Source: RGIG4608 sp045651165 (GTDB lineage Bacteria > Bacillota > Clostridia > Oscillospirales > CAG-272). Taken from it: a DNA stretch of 56,535 bases. The notes under the pieces were generated by a model, which saw only the letters and a program-made list of their open reading frames with translations, ran no database searches and was not told the origin of the DNA. Shown here one piece after another: positions 25,712 to 34,520 of this stretch. Position numbers and translations under genes: made by a program. Location: contig JAZRRX010000036.1 of assembly GCA_045651165.1 (NCBI GenBank), positions 1 through 56,535 of the forward strand, read 5' to 3'. Numbering within the stretch: the stretch's first letter is position 1; every line of letters begins with the position of its first letter.

Positions 25712-27073
25712 TCAAATACGATCTATTTCTCGAAGAGCTTTTTTGAATGTAAATACGAATAAAATTGCAGTAAATGTTACTGCCAGTACATCTGCAATCG
25801 GCTCGGAGAGATAAACACCCATCGTTTTATTTGCCACGAATTGTGGAACGATATAAATAAGTGGAATGAGGAGTACGAATTTTCTGACAACAGCAACTGT
25901 AATCGAAGAAAGCGCTTTGCCGAGTGAAATAAATGTCATTTGCGCTGCAACTTGAATTCCAAAAATAAGCAATGCTGCACAGTAAATTCTTAATGCTCCA
26001 GTTGTGAATTCAATAAGCTCGGGTTTGTTTGTAAAAATACTTGCAAATGAGGTGGGGAAGAGCATAATGCATGCCCAAAGAATAACGGAATAGATCATGC
26101 TCACTGCTAAAAGAAGGAAGAATGCTCGTTTAACACGATCTTTATTCTTTGCACCGTAGTTGTAACTGATAATTGGTTGAGATCCCTGTGCAACACCTTG
26201 AAGTGGGAGCATTGCAAACTGCATAACGCTTGTCAAAATAGTCATAGCACCAACGGCAATATCTCCACCATAGTTTTGAAGTGAAGAGTTAAAGCAAACT
26301 GAGATAATGCTCTCACTTATCTGCATAATAAAATGCGCAAGGCCGAGTGCTATGCAGGGAAGAACGACTTTTGCTTCAATTTTAAGATTTTCTTTTCGTA
26401 TTTTAAGAATGGTTTTGTTGCCAAAAAGGAAGTTAAGTGCCCATGCACATGAAAGAACTTGAGAAATAATGGTTGCAAGAGCAGCGCCACGAACTCCCAT
26501 TCCCAAAATGTAAATAAATATAGGGTCAAGCACGATATTTGCAATCGCACCAATCAAAACTGAAATCATACTCACCTTGGTCGCACCTTGAGCGGTGATG
26601 TATGCATTCATACCGAGCGTGAGCTGAACGAAAATAGTTCCTATGGCATAAATATTCATATATTCGGTTGCATAGCCGATAGTATTCTCACTTGCGCCAA
26701 AGGCCATAAGCAAATCACGATTAAAAATGAGAATAACTGTGGTGAGTATTATTGAAACGATAATTTGCAACGAAAAGCAGTTGCCAAGTATTCTTTCTGC
26801 ATCCTTTTGCTTGCCTTCACCAAGACAAATCGAGGCACGTGGTGCACCGCCGGAGCTTATCAGCGCAGCAAAAGCGGAAACCGCCATAATTATAGGCATA
26901 CATAGACCAACGCCTGTTAGGGCATAGTCGCCAACACCCTCTATATGACCGATAAATATTCTGTCAACGATGTTGTATAACATATTAACGAGTTGAGCAA
27001 GAACAGTTGGAATAGCCATTTTTAAAAGAAGTTTTCCAATTGGCTCAGTACCTAAAAATTCTTTATTTTTCAT
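25712..27073 (-). CDS. MATE-family efflux transporter
   Basis: 453 residues, about twelve membrane helices. It shows typical MATE features: GTEPIGKLLLKMAIPTVLAQ at the start, NIVDRIFIGHI, SSGGAPRASICLGEGKQ and QGSQPIISYNYGAKN between the halves. I chose the ATG at 27073 with SD AGGAG rather than an in-frame ATG 51 bp upstream. It has no close neighbour on its strand. Substrate unknown. Confidence 0.9.
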   Translation of the reverse strand: MKNKEFLGTEPIGKLLLKMAIPTVLAQLVNMLYNIVDRIFIGHIEGVGDYALTGVGLCMPIIMAVSAFAALISSGGAPRASICLGEGKQKDAERILGNCFSLQIIVSIILTTVILIFNRDLLMAFGASENTIGYATEYMNIYAIGTIFVQLTLGMNAYITAQGATKVSMISVLIGAIANIVLDPIFIYILGMGVRGAALATIISQVLSCAWALNFLFGNKTILKIRKENLKIEAKVVLPCIALGLAHFIMQISESIISVCFNSSLQNYGGDIAVGAMTILTSVMQFAMLPLQGVAQGSQPIISYNYGAKNKDRVKRAFFLLLAVSMIYSVILWACIMLFPTSFASIFTNKPELIEFTTGALRIYCAALLIFGIQVAAQMTFISLGKALSSITVAVVRKFVLLIPLIYIVPQFVANKTMGVYLSEPIADVLAVTFTAILFVFTFKKALREIDRI

Positions 27074-27177
27074 ATTTTCTCCTGAATTATTAATATCCAA
27101 ATGATATTTTACCACAAAACGCAAGAAATTTCAACTTTCTTGACATATTTTTTTATTCAAATATTGTTGATATCGCC

Positions 27178-27205
27178 TTGACTTTTGAAAAATAAATGGT
27201 ATAAT
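27178..27205 (+). promoter_or_regulatory. Promoter upstream of the tRNA-Leu region
   Basis: TTGACT (27178-27183), 16 bp, TATAAT (27200-27205). It is 25 bp before the first, truncated tRNA copy and 226 bp before the intact tRNA. Confidence 0.7.
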
Positions 27206-27229
27206 AATAGACGCCAATGAAAGAAATTC

Positions 27230-27286
27230 GGGGGCGCGGCTGCCCCAAAAATCAAATTAAATATGCAGATGTGGCGGAATTGGCAG
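27230..27286 (+). repeat. Upstream copy of a 56/57-bp direct repeat holding the 5' end of tRNA-Leu
   Basis: Bases 27230-27286 match 27397-27452 except for one extra A. Both contain GGGGGCGCGGCTGCCCC, an AT-rich linker and the first 22 bases of tRNA-Leu (from GCAGATGTGG to GGCAG). In this copy the tRNA breaks off in the D-arm at 27286 and unrelated GC-rich sequence follows. Nothing shows that the half tRNA is processed or functional. Confidence 0.85.
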
Positions 27287-27396
27287 CTTCGAAAACGAGC
27301 GCGCCCGGTGGGCGAAGAAGCGAGTTTGAGAAGGCGCAGGAACAAGGAGAATTGCGAGTAAGATGAGCAAGGCGACTATGTTACAAGCCGTCTCGC
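27287..27396. other. Filler between the two tRNA-Leu repeats
   Basis: About 110 bp of G- and A-rich sequence, clearly richer in GC than the surroundings, without an ORF or T-run. It contains a CTTCG/CGAAG outer pair and a GCCC/GGGC inner pair near its start. It is bracketed by the direct repeats and may be inserted or rearranged DNA. I do not recognise it. Confidence 0.4.
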
Positions 27397-27430
27397 GGGG
27401 GCGCGGCTGCCCCAAAATCAAATTAAATAT

Positions 27431-27517
27431 GCAGATGTGGCGGAATTGGCAGACGCGCTGGATTCAGGTTCCAGTGAAAGCAATTTCATATGGGTTCAAG
27501 TCCCTTCATCTGCACCA
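27431..27517 (+). tRNA. tRNA-Leu (anticodon CAG)
   Basis: The acceptor stem GCAGATG/CATCTGC is perfect. The anticodon arm CTGGA-TTCAGGT-TCCAG gives anticodon CAG. It has a long variable arm of the class II type (GTGAAAGCAATTTCAT region), a TTCAAGT T-loop, discriminator A at 27514 and an encoded CCA (27515-27517). The D-arm has GG. It is convergent with the SpoVB-like gene. Confidence 0.95.
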
Positions 27518-27550
27518 AAAACCCGAGCCATTTTTATGGCTCGGGTTTTC
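27518..27550. terminator. Terminator of tRNA-Leu, overlapping the end of the SpoVB-like gene
   Basis: AAAACCCGAGCCAT pairs with ATGGCTCGGGTTTT around a TTT loop. The stop codon and last codons of the minus-strand flippase gene (from 27534) lie inside the hairpin, so the structure serves both directions. Confidence 0.85.
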
Positions 27551-29072
27551 TTTTGAATACGCTTTTTATCCAACTTATTTCCTCTTTGTTTACGGCTTTT
27601 GTTAGGCGTAAAAGCGCGAGGTAGATAAGAGTAGCAATCAAAATTGCTAGCAGAGTGGGAAGTGCAACAAAATTACGGATAGTACCCACAATCCAAGTGC
27701 TCAAAATTATAGAAATCACAGGTAGCGCAAACCATTTGAGCGCGCGAAAGCGCATTTTTGTTACCTTGACAAGTTTATAAATGCTTGCGCTCGAATTGAA
27801 AATTTCACTTACGATAATTAAAGCTATGTACCCATAAATTCCCATTTTAGGAATTAAAATCCACACCATAACGAGTGAGCAAAGTGTGTCCGTGATATTA
27901 ATTGCCATTGTGTAAATATGCTCACCAAGTCCCTTTAGCATATTGTCAACCGTTGTGTCGAGATACATTATTGGAATAATATGTGCTACCAGTCGAATAT
28001 ATCTGCCCGCCTCGGCAGAGCCGTATATTCCAAGTCCCAATTCATCGGAAAAGAATATCATAAGGCCCGAAATTCCCACGGCAAATGTGAGTGCCAAGTG
28101 GCAAACGCGACTTGCAACATACTTAATTTCAGTCTTATTGCTTTGGATTTTTAACTCTGCAAGCTCGGGCACAAGTAGTCCCGAAAACGAGTGAATAATT
28201 GCAGAGGGAAATAGAACAAGTGGCATTACCATGCTTTGAAGCGTTCCATATGCCACCAATGATTGAGATCTGTTTGCCCCACTTTTTTCAATTCCGATTG
28301 GAATCAAAATATGCTCAATAGTAAGCAATGCAGAACGAAAATAGGTCGAAAGCGCAAGGGGAAGACCAATGCCTAGCATTTTTTTAGTGATTTTTCGTTC
28401 GTCAACACGTTCGTTATTTTGCGATTTTATTTTTGCTTGGCGCTCAAAAACGAAAAATAGAAGGGAAATCGTAAACGAGAGCATTTCTGAAAGAGCTCCA
28501 CCAAGGACTAAAGCTATGCAACACGATTCCATATCTCGTCCAAAAAACAGATTGAGCAGAGCAACGCAGAAAAATATACGCGCGAGTTGTTCACTTATTT
28601 GTGCCACCGCGTTTTTATATACTCTACGTACAGCGGTGAAATATCCGTTGAAACAAGCGGAGAGTGATATTAATGGTAAGGTCGCACCACAAAGTCGCAA
28701 GGGTTTTATCACGCGTGCATCCTTTAGAATTTGAAGTGAAATTGGTTTTGCGAGTAAGAGGAGTAAAATTGATGATAGTACTCCAAAAAAGAGAGCATAG
28801 CATATGCATTTTCGCATAGAAACGCGCACTTTGAGTGCGCTTTTTTCACCAATGCCATCAGAAACAAGACGTGTTGTGGTCAAATTTATGCCCGAAAGTG
28901 CAAGTGTTAGAGCGAAAGAATAAACGCTCCCGAGTAATGTGTAAAGTCCAAGCGCTTCTGCACCAATTTTTTTGGTAATGTAGGCATTGAAAGTTACTCC
29001 AAGTCCCCTCAAAGCAAGTGCCACTAAGGTCATTAATAATCCATTCGCTAAATATTTTCTTAACCGCGTCAT
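27534..29072 (-). CDS. SpoVB/MurJ-like lipid flippase of the MOP superfamily
   Basis: 512 residues with about fourteen membrane helices. The N-terminus (ANGLLMTLVALALRGLGV, then YITKKIGAEALGLYTLL) matches polysaccharide-export/stage V sporulation protein B relatives. Such proteins flip lipid-linked cell-wall precursors or exopolysaccharide units. SpoVB is tied to spore cortex synthesis, but its relatives also occur in non-spore-formers, so sporulation is not proven. The SD is GGGGA 6 nt before the ATG. Its 3' end forms part of the tRNA-Leu terminator. Confidence 0.85.
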   Translation of the reverse strand: MTRLRKYLANGLLMTLVALALRGLGVTFNAYITKKIGAEALGLYTLLGSVYSFALTLALSGINLTTTRLVSDGIGEKSALKVRVSMRKCICYALFFGVLSSILLLLLAKPISLQILKDARVIKPLRLCGATLPLISLSACFNGYFTAVRRVYKNAVAQISEQLARIFFCVALLNLFFGRDMESCCIALVLGGALSEMLSFTISLLFFVFERQAKIKSQNNERVDERKITKKMLGIGLPLALSTYFRSALLTIEHILIPIGIEKSGANRSQSLVAYGTLQSMVMPLVLFPSAIIHSFSGLLVPELAELKIQSNKTEIKYVASRVCHLALTFAVGISGLMIFFSDELGLGIYGSAEAGRYIRLVAHIIPIMYLDTTVDNMLKGLGEHIYTMAINITDTLCSLVMVWILIPKMGIYGYIALIIVSEIFNSSASIYKLVKVTKMRFRALKWFALPVISIILSTWIVGTIRNFVALPTLLAILIATLIYLALLRLTKAVNKEEISWIKSVFKRKPEP

Positions 29073-29163
29073 TGTTTGTCCCCACTTTTGTTTTTGTAAA
29101 GTATATGAATATGGTTAGTAATAATATGATATAAATTAAAATTTGAACGAACAATAAAAATAC

Positions 29164-29192
29164 TTGACAATCATTAACAAACGGTATATAAT
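29164..29192 (+). promoter_or_regulatory. Promoter of the ArsR-CDF operon
   Basis: Consensus TTGACA (29164-29169), 17 bp, TATAAT (29187-29192). The operator starts 4 bp downstream. Confidence 0.88.
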
Positions 29193-29196
29193 AGCA

Positions 29197-29220
29197 ATAG
29201 TTGAATATGCGTTCAACTAT
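29197..29220 (+). promoter_or_regulatory. Palindromic operator for the ArsR-family repressor
   Basis: ATAGTTGAA (29197-29205) and TTCAACTAT (29212-29220) form a perfect 9-bp inverted repeat around 6 bp. The TGAA-N6-TTCA core is the known pattern of SmtB/CzrA/CadC-type zinc or cadmium operators. It covers the expected transcription start just after the -10 box, so binding would block initiation. Confidence 0.85.
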
Positions 29221-29242
29221 GTTATGAAAAAGAGGTAATCTT

Positions 29243-29602
29243 ATGCCCAAAAATGAATATATTTGTGATTGCAACGTAGTTCATGCCGAGGCAGTCAATA
29301 AAGCAAATACTTTAATGCCAAGCGATGAGATATTATCTCGCGTTGCTGTGTTCCATAAAATAATCGGGGACAGTACAAGATGCAAAATACTTTTTGCTTT
29401 GCAGAGTGGGGAACTTTGCGTGTGCGATATTGCAAACGTGCTTTCAATGAGCAAATCGTCCGTTTCGCATCAGTTGTCAAAATTACGCGAATTTGGAGTT
29501 GTGAAATATCGAAAAGAGGGAAAAGAGGTATATTACTCTCTTGATGACGACCACGTTTCATCGGTTTTGAAACTCACATTAACTCACATTGAACATACAT
29601 AA
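29243..29602 (+). CDS. ArsR/SmtB-family metal-responsive repressor
   Basis: 119 residues with a winged helix-turn-helix. The recognition helix region is SMSKSSVSHQLSKLREFGVVKYRKEGKEVYYSL, preceded by ELCVCDIANVL with the CVC motif of the alpha3 metal site. The N-terminus has CDCNVVHAEA, giving further Cys and His ligands as in CadC/ZiaR, and the C-terminus ends in a His-containing helix (LTLTHIEHT), like the alpha5 zinc site. A divalent soft-metal sensor (Zn or Cd) is inferred. It lies 9 bp before the CDF transporter and has its own operator. Confidence 0.92.
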   Translation: MPKNEYICDCNVVHAEAVNKANTLMPSDEILSRVAVFHKIIGDSTRCKILFALQSGELCVCDIANVLSMSKSSVSHQLSKLREFGVVKYRKEGKEVYYSLDDDHVSSVLKLTLTHIEHT

Positions 29603-29611
29603 GGAGACACT

Positions 29612-30532
29612 ATGAAAACACAAAGGAAAATTTTAATTGCATTTATATTAAATCTCGCGTTCTCAATTTTTGAGTTCATCGGTGGTGCTATCACTGGTAG
29701 CGTTGCCATCGTTTCTGATGCCATTCACGATATGGGAGATGCAGCAAGTATTGGAATTTCCTATTTTCTTGAAAAAAAGAGTCAAAAGCAGCCCGATGAA
29801 ACATATACATATGGATATGCGCGTTTTTCAGTTATTGGTGGAGTTATAACTACAGTTATTTTGCTTGTTGGATCTGTTGCAGTTATCTATAATGCGGTTT
29901 TGAGAATTTTCAATCCCGTGGAAATTAATTATGACGGAATGATAATTTTTGCCATTTTTGGTGTCGTTGTCAATTTCTGCGCGGCATATTTTACAAGTGG
30001 TGGACACTCAATAAATCAAAAAGCGGTTAATCTTCATATGCTTGAGGACGTTCTTGGTTGGGCGGTAGTGCTTGTTGGCGCTCTTGTAATGAGATTTACG
30101 GATTTTGCTATAATTGACCCCATTATGTCAATATGTGTTGCGGTGTTTATTTTTACTAATGCGATGAGAAATTTAAAAGAAGTAATCAATCTTTTCCTTG
30201 AAAAACTTCCACCACATCTTAAAATAGATGAAATTAAGGATCATATTTGCGAGATTGACGGAGTAGTGGGTGTGCACCACATCCACATTTGGTCAATGGA
30301 TGGACAGAGCAACTATGCAACAATGCACGTTGTTTGCACGGGTGAATCCCATGAGGTAAAGCATAAAATTCGCGAGGAGTTAAAAAAACACGGCATCAAC
30401 CACGTAACACTTGAACTTGAAAATGAGGGTGAGGATTGCCACGAAGAAAATTGCCACGTTCATCACGCGGAGAATTCTCACGGTCACCATCATCATCACC
30501 ATCACCATGGACATCATCACCATCATCACTAA
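29612..30532 (+). CDS. Cation diffusion facilitator (zinc/cadmium exporter, CzcD-like)
   Basis: 306 residues with six helices. The metal site residues are HDMGD in helix 2 and HMLED in helix 5 (both HxxxD), the pattern of Zn/Cd-type CDF proteins. YTYGYARF lies in the first cytoplasmic loop and VHHIHIW in the C-terminal domain. It ends in a strongly His-rich tail (about 20 residues, mostly His). It exports metal in exchange for protons. It is co-transcribed with the ArsR gene and probably induced by its substrate. Confidence 0.94.
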   Translation: MKTQRKILIAFILNLAFSIFEFIGGAITGSVAIVSDAIHDMGDAASIGISYFLEKKSQKQPDETYTYGYARFSVIGGVITTVILLVGSVAVIYNAVLRIFNPVEINYDGMIIFAIFGVVVNFCAAYFTSGGHSINQKAVNLHMLEDVLGWAVVLVGALVMRFTDFAIIDPIMSICVAVFIFTNAMRNLKEVINLFLEKLPPHLKIDEIKDHICEIDGVVGVHHIHIWSMDGQSNYATMHVVCTGESHEVKHKIREELKKHGINHVTLELENEGEDCHEENCHVHHAENSHGHHHHHHHHGHHHHHH

Positions 30533-30541
30533 TATAAAAAA

Positions 30542-30568
30542 GGAACGGATTAAAAATCCGTTCCTTTT
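30542..30568. terminator. Bidirectional terminator between CDF gene and shikimate operon
   Basis: GGAACGGAT (30542-30550) pairs with ATCCGTTCC (30556-30564) with T-runs on both sides. It ends both the plus-strand metal operon and the minus-strand aro operon. Confidence 0.85.
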
Positions 30569-30575
30569 GTTTTTA

Positions 30576-31598
30576 TCAAAGCAAATCTGCAATATCAAGT
30601 ACGAGTTTTTCAGTTTTTGCCCAACCAATACAGGGGTCGGTGATAGATTTACCGAATACGCCTTCAGAAACTTTTTGTGAGCCATCTTCAAGATAACTTT
30701 CAATCATCAAGCCTTTAACAAGGGAGTTGATGTTCTTTGAATGCTGACGGTTGTGGCAAATTTCCTTGGCAATTCTAATTTGCGCCTTGTAGTGCTTGCT
30801 TGAATTGGAGTGTGAGCAATCCACGATACAAGATGGGTTTTCAAGTCCCATTTTAATATAGTTTTCGTAAAGATGTGAAAGATCCTCGTAGTGATAGTTG
30901 GGATGGCTTTCACCATTTTTGTTTACATATCCTCGAAGAATTGCGTGTGTATATGGGTTACCTGGGCTCTCAACCTCCCAACCACGATATATAAACATAT
31001 GTGATGACTGTCCTGCCTTAATGGCATTCATCATAACTGATATATCACCCGAGGTGGGATTTTTCATGCCAACAGGCACGTCAATTCCACTTGCCAAAAG
31101 ACGATGTTGCTGATTTTCAACAGAGCGCGCGCCAACTGTAACGTAGGAGAGAAGGTCTGAAATATAACGGTGATTTTCTGGATAAAGCATTTCATCAGCC
31201 GTTGAAAATCCAGTTTCCTCAAGAACTCTCATATGAATTTTACGAATAGCAACAATGCCCTTCATCATATCGGGTGGCTCGTGAGAATTTGGTTGATGTA
31301 CAAGTCCTTTATATCCTGCGCCCGTTGTTCTGGGTTTACCTGTATAAACGCGGGGAACTATCATAATCTTGTCTTCAACCTGTTCGGAGAGCTTTTTTAA
31401 ACGATGAACATACTCCATAACCGCATCCTCACGGTCGGCGGAGCAGGGACCTATCACAAGCAAGAATTTCTTGCTTTCACCCGTGAAAATCTTGCGAATT
31501 TCATCATCATTTTTTCTTTTTATTGAGCCAAGCTCATTCGAAAGGGGAAATTCTTTTTTAACCTCTTGGGGAATGGGTAATTTTCTTTTAAATATCAT
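30576..31598 (-). CDS. 3-deoxy-7-phosphoheptulonate synthase (class I, AroF/G/H type)
   Basis: Condenses phosphoenolpyruvate and erythrose 4-phosphate, the first shikimate step. 340 residues with GPCSADRE, PRTTGAGYKGL, GARSVENQQHR and VDCSHSNS, as in AroF/G/H enzymes; the long N-terminal region suggests feedback control by an aromatic amino acid. It is the last gene of the operon, although it catalyses the first step. Which amino acid inhibits it cannot be told. Confidence 0.95.
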   Translation of the reverse strand: MIFKRKLPIPQEVKKEFPLSNELGSIKRKNDDEIRKIFTGESKKFLLVIGPCSADREDAVMEYVHRLKKLSEQVEDKIMIVPRVYTGKPRTTGAGYKGLVHQPNSHEPPDMMKGIVAIRKIHMRVLEETGFSTADEMLYPENHRYISDLLSYVTVGARSVENQQHRLLASGIDVPVGMKNPTSGDISVMMNAIKAGQSSHMFIYRGWEVESPGNPYTHAILRGYVNKNGESHPNYHYEDLSHLYENYIKMGLENPSCIVDCSHSNSSKHYKAQIRIAKEICHNRQHSKNINSLVKGLMIESYLEDGSQKVSEGVFGKSITDPCIGWAKTEKLVLDIADLL

Positions 31599-31611
31599 TT
31601 ATTATACCTCA

Positions 31612-32820
31612 TTAGTGCTTTGTAACTTCGATTCCAACGCTCTGGAGCTTTTCAAAGAAATCTGGGAAACTCTTGTTAACCGCTTCAGCGCCCTCAATTT
31701 CACCACCGAAGATGGTGCAAAGTATTGCAAGTGCCATAACTACACGGTGGTCATTGTGTCCATTGAGTACTTCGGTTGGACGGTGGAATTCCTTGGGGAA
31801 TACCACGATTTCGTCTTCGTTTACAGTAACGACAACACCAAATTTGCGAAGCTCCTCTGCCATTGCCTCACCTCTATCGCTTTCCTTAAGTTTAAGACGA
31901 CGAGTTCCTGTGAATACGCCACCATTATTGGCAGCAGCAAGTGCAAAAAGAATAGGGCCTAAGTCAGGGCAGTCGGAAATATTGATGGAGGGAGTACCTC
32001 TCTTTATCATATCGAAATATTTTGAGAATATTTTATCACCCTGAACGGAGTTTTCATCCAAACCATTAATGGTAACATCACCACCGAGTACGTTAAGTGC
32101 TGCGAAGAAGGAGGCGTTTGAATAGTCGCCTTCAACCGTTCCATTAAGTGGGCTATATTTTTGTCCACCGGGGATATAGAGTGTTCTTTCATTCTTCCAT
32201 TCAATCTTCATACCGAACTTTCTCATAACGTGAAGAGTGAGGTCTATGTATGAATGACTTTCAATGGGTTGAGTGATGGAAATTTGGCTATCCTTTTTAA
32301 GAACTGGAAGGGCAAAAAGAAGACCGCTGACAAATTGGCTTGAAATATTACCCTGAACCTTAAAATTGCCTGCTTTAAGAGGACCTTCAAGAATAATTCT
32401 ATCCTTTTCTTTTACAAACATAAGGTCTTGCTCTTTGCAAATTCCTTGATATACTGACAAGGGACGGGAAAGAAGGTTTTGAGTTCCATAGAAAATACTC
32501 TTTTTACCCGTAAGAAGAGCAAGAGGAATAAAGAAACGAAGTGTAGCGCCACTCTCACGGCAGAAAAACTCTTGAATTTGTTTGTTTTTCTTAACCTCAC
32601 GTCCCGTTATTTCAAGGACGTCCCCTGTGTGAGTATATTGAACACCGATTGCCGCAAGACAGTCAAGAGTTGCTTTAACGTCTTCAGAGTTGTTTATTCC
32701 TGTAATTGTACTTTTAGCGTTGGCAAGACCTCCACAAATGAGCATTCTGTGCGCAACGCTCTTTGAGGGGGGTGCAATAATGGTGCCTTGTGCTTTACCT
32801 TTATTTATTGTAACGTTCAT
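31612..32820 (-). CDS. aroA: 3-phosphoshikimate 1-carboxyvinyltransferase (EPSP synthase)
   Basis: 402 residues, the sixth shikimate step, shikimate 3-phosphate plus PEP giving EPSP. Motifs are PPSKSVAHR near the N-terminus, CRESGATLRFF, the LKESDR region and GHNDHRVVMA towards the C-terminus. It is somewhat shorter than the usual 425-430 residues. Its start overlaps the stop of aroQ by 4 bp (ATGA). It is followed by the DAHP synthase gene after 13 bp. Confidence 0.95.
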   Translation of the reverse strand: MNVTINKGKAQGTIIAPPSKSVAHRMLICGGLANAKSTITGINNSEDVKATLDCLAAIGVQYTHTGDVLEITGREVKKNKQIQEFFCRESGATLRFFIPLALLTGKKSIFYGTQNLLSRPLSVYQGICKEQDLMFVKEKDRIILEGPLKAGNFKVQGNISSQFVSGLLFALPVLKKDSQISITQPIESHSYIDLTLHVMRKFGMKIEWKNERTLYIPGGQKYSPLNGTVEGDYSNASFFAALNVLGGDVTINGLDENSVQGDKIFSKYFDMIKRGTPSINISDCPDLGPILFALAAANNGGVFTGTRRLKLKESDRGEAMAEELRKFGVVVTVNEDEIVVFPKEFHRPTEVLNGHNDHRVVMALAILCTIFGGEIEGAEAVNKSFPDFFEKLQSVGIEVTKH

Positions 32821-33260
32821 TTATTTTCCTCCTGAATGTAATCTGCAAGAATGTCAATGGCTAAAAGATAGCCGTCAGTTCCTTTTCCTGAAATGGTTTT
32901 AATGCAAGCGGCTCTTATGTAACTTACTTGTCTGAAATCCTCGCGAGTGGATATGTCTGAAATATGCACCTCAACTGTTGGTATCATAACTGATTTTACT
33001 GCATCTAATAGTGCAATACTTGTGTGAGTATAAGCACCGGGATTGATTACTATTCCGTCAAAATGCTCAAAATATGCACTTTGAATGAAATCAACAAGTG
33101 CTCCCTCGTGATTGGATTGTTTAAATTCAACCTCACATTTACCTTGGCAATGAGCTTTTATTTTATTTTCGAGGTCGGTATACGTTTCTTTACCATAATG
33201 CTCCGGCTCACGAATTCCAAGCATATTGAGGTTTGGTCCATTGATAACCAATATCTTCAT
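32817..33260 (-). CDS. aroQ: 3-dehydroquinate dehydratase, type II
   Basis: 147 residues, the third shikimate step. The type II family is shown by ILVINGPNLNMLGIREPEHYG (catalytic Tyr22), QSNHEGALVDFI, NPGAYTHTSIAL and VEVHISDISTREDFR. It forms a dodecamer in characterised homologues. It overlaps the aroE-aroK fusion gene by 4 bp upstream and aroA by 4 bp downstream. The name aroQ here means dehydratase and not chorismate mutase. Confidence 0.95.
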   Translation of the reverse strand: MKILVINGPNLNMLGIREPEHYGKETYTDLENKIKAHCQGKCEVEFKQSNHEGALVDFIQSAYFEHFDGIVINPGAYTHTSIALLDAVKSVMIPTVEVHISDISTREDFRQVSYIRAACIKTISGKGTDGYLLAIDILADYIQEENK

Positions 33261-34495
33261 TTGAAAAACTCCTCTCTTATAAGCTCTGCTTCTTCCTTTG
33301 GTGTAAGGTTTCCGTCAATTTTAATATCACTTGTATTCAAATAAATTTGATATCTTGCCTCATAAAGCTTTTGCATAGCTTCTTTTTTTGTGGCAAGGGG
33401 TCGAGTGTCCGTGGGTGTGAGATTGTCGATATTTCTATCCAAAAAATAAATTCTACCATTTGAACGAATGGCATCAACATTTTCTTCTCTTAAGATGCAA
33501 CCGCCACCCGTGGCAATAACTATACCTGTTTTCTTTGCAGTTTCTTTAGTTATTTGGGTTTCGATATCACGAAAATCCTTTTCAGCATGTGTTTTGAAAA
33601 ATTCGGCTATAGTAGAACCAATGTGTCGTTCAATTTCGTCATCAAGGTCTATAAGCTGACGATTTAAACTGTCGGCAAGCGCTTTACCCACGGTAGTTTT
33701 GCCCGAACTTGGCATACCTATAAGGACTATATTTTCTTTTTCTTTTAATATTTTATTGTAGATTTCTTCTATTTTGTTTTCACTCAATTCTTCGTTTAAG
33801 AAAAGCTCAACCGCGTGCACGGCTTGTGAAACAAGCATATATAATCCACCCTCTGCATAAACTCCCATTCTTTCTGCATCAAGTATAAGCTGTGTGCGAA
33901 TTGGATTGTAAACCGCATCAAATACAGCCAAAATATTTGAAAATTTATTCAAATCAATCGGGGAAGAATACGAATTTGGATACATACCAACAGGGGTAGT
34001 GTTGATGATTATTTCAGCATCGTTATATATCGCATACGCTTCATCATAAGTGATAGCGTTTGTCTTTTTTTCTCTTGAAACAAAAGTAATATTTTTTGCA
34101 CCCAAATCCTTACAAACAAGGTTTGATGTGCGAGCTGTACCACCTGTGCCGAGAATTAATATCTTTTTACTTGAAATATCAATTTTGGATTTTAGGATAA
34201 GGTCGCGCATACCGAAATAGTCGGTATTAAAGCCGCAAAGTTTACCATTGCGATTAACGATGCAGTTAACTGCTTGAAGTTCTTGCGCGGAATTTGATAT
34301 TTCGTCGAGATGGGGAATAACCTCTTTTTTGTACGGAATAGTAACGTTTATAGCACGAAATTCACGTTTTTGTAAAAAAGAAGCAAGATCTTCTCTTGAA
34401 ATTTCGCAAAGCTCGTAATTGTATGGAGCAAAGAATTCGTGAATTTCTTTTGAAAAGCTGTGGGACAGTTTTTCACCTATGAGTCCGTATTGCAT
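33257..34495 (-). CDS. Shikimate dehydrogenase-shikimate kinase fusion
   Basis: 412 residues. Residues 1 to about 250 are shikimate dehydrogenase: GLIGEKLSHSFSKEIHEF, NVTIPYK, GFNTDYFG, the NADPH-loop GTGGTARTS and NTTPVGMYP. From about residue 255 a shikimate kinase begins with Walker A GMPSSGKT (260-267), followed by DLDDEIE and ATGGGCIL. It joins the fourth and fifth steps in one chain. The two domains meet at KEKENIVLIG with almost no linker. Overlaps aroQ by 4 bp. Confidence 0.93.
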   Translation of the reverse strand: MQYGLIGEKLSHSFSKEIHEFFAPYNYELCEISREDLASFLQKREFRAINVTIPYKKEVIPHLDEISNSAQELQAVNCIVNRNGKLCGFNTDYFGMRDLILKSKIDISSKKILILGTGGTARTSNLVCKDLGAKNITFVSREKKTNAITYDEAYAIYNDAEIIINTTPVGMYPNSYSSPIDLNKFSNILAVFDAVYNPIRTQLILDAERMGVYAEGGLYMLVSQAVHAVELFLNEELSENKIEEIYNKILKEKENIVLIGMPSSGKTTVGKALADSLNRQLIDLDDEIERHIGSTIAEFFKTHAEKDFRDIETQITKETAKKTGIVIATGGGCILREENVDAIRSNGRIYFLDRNIDNLTPTDTRPLATKKEAMQKLYEARYQIYLNTSDIKIDGNLTPKEEAELIREEFFK

Positions 34496-34520
34496 AGAGG
34501 TCTCCTTTCTAAAAAAATAT

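Noticed and set aside
27363..27605. Plus-strand open frame across tRNA-Leu
   Set aside because: It covers a tRNA, its terminator and antisense coding sequence, so it is not a gene.
30380..30703. Met- and Val-rich minus-strand frame at the end of the CDF gene
   Set aside because: It is the antisense of the His-tail codons and crosses a terminator.
31471..31962. Plus-strand open frame over aroA
   Set aside because: Antisense to conserved EPSP synthase sequence, without any family likeness or SD.
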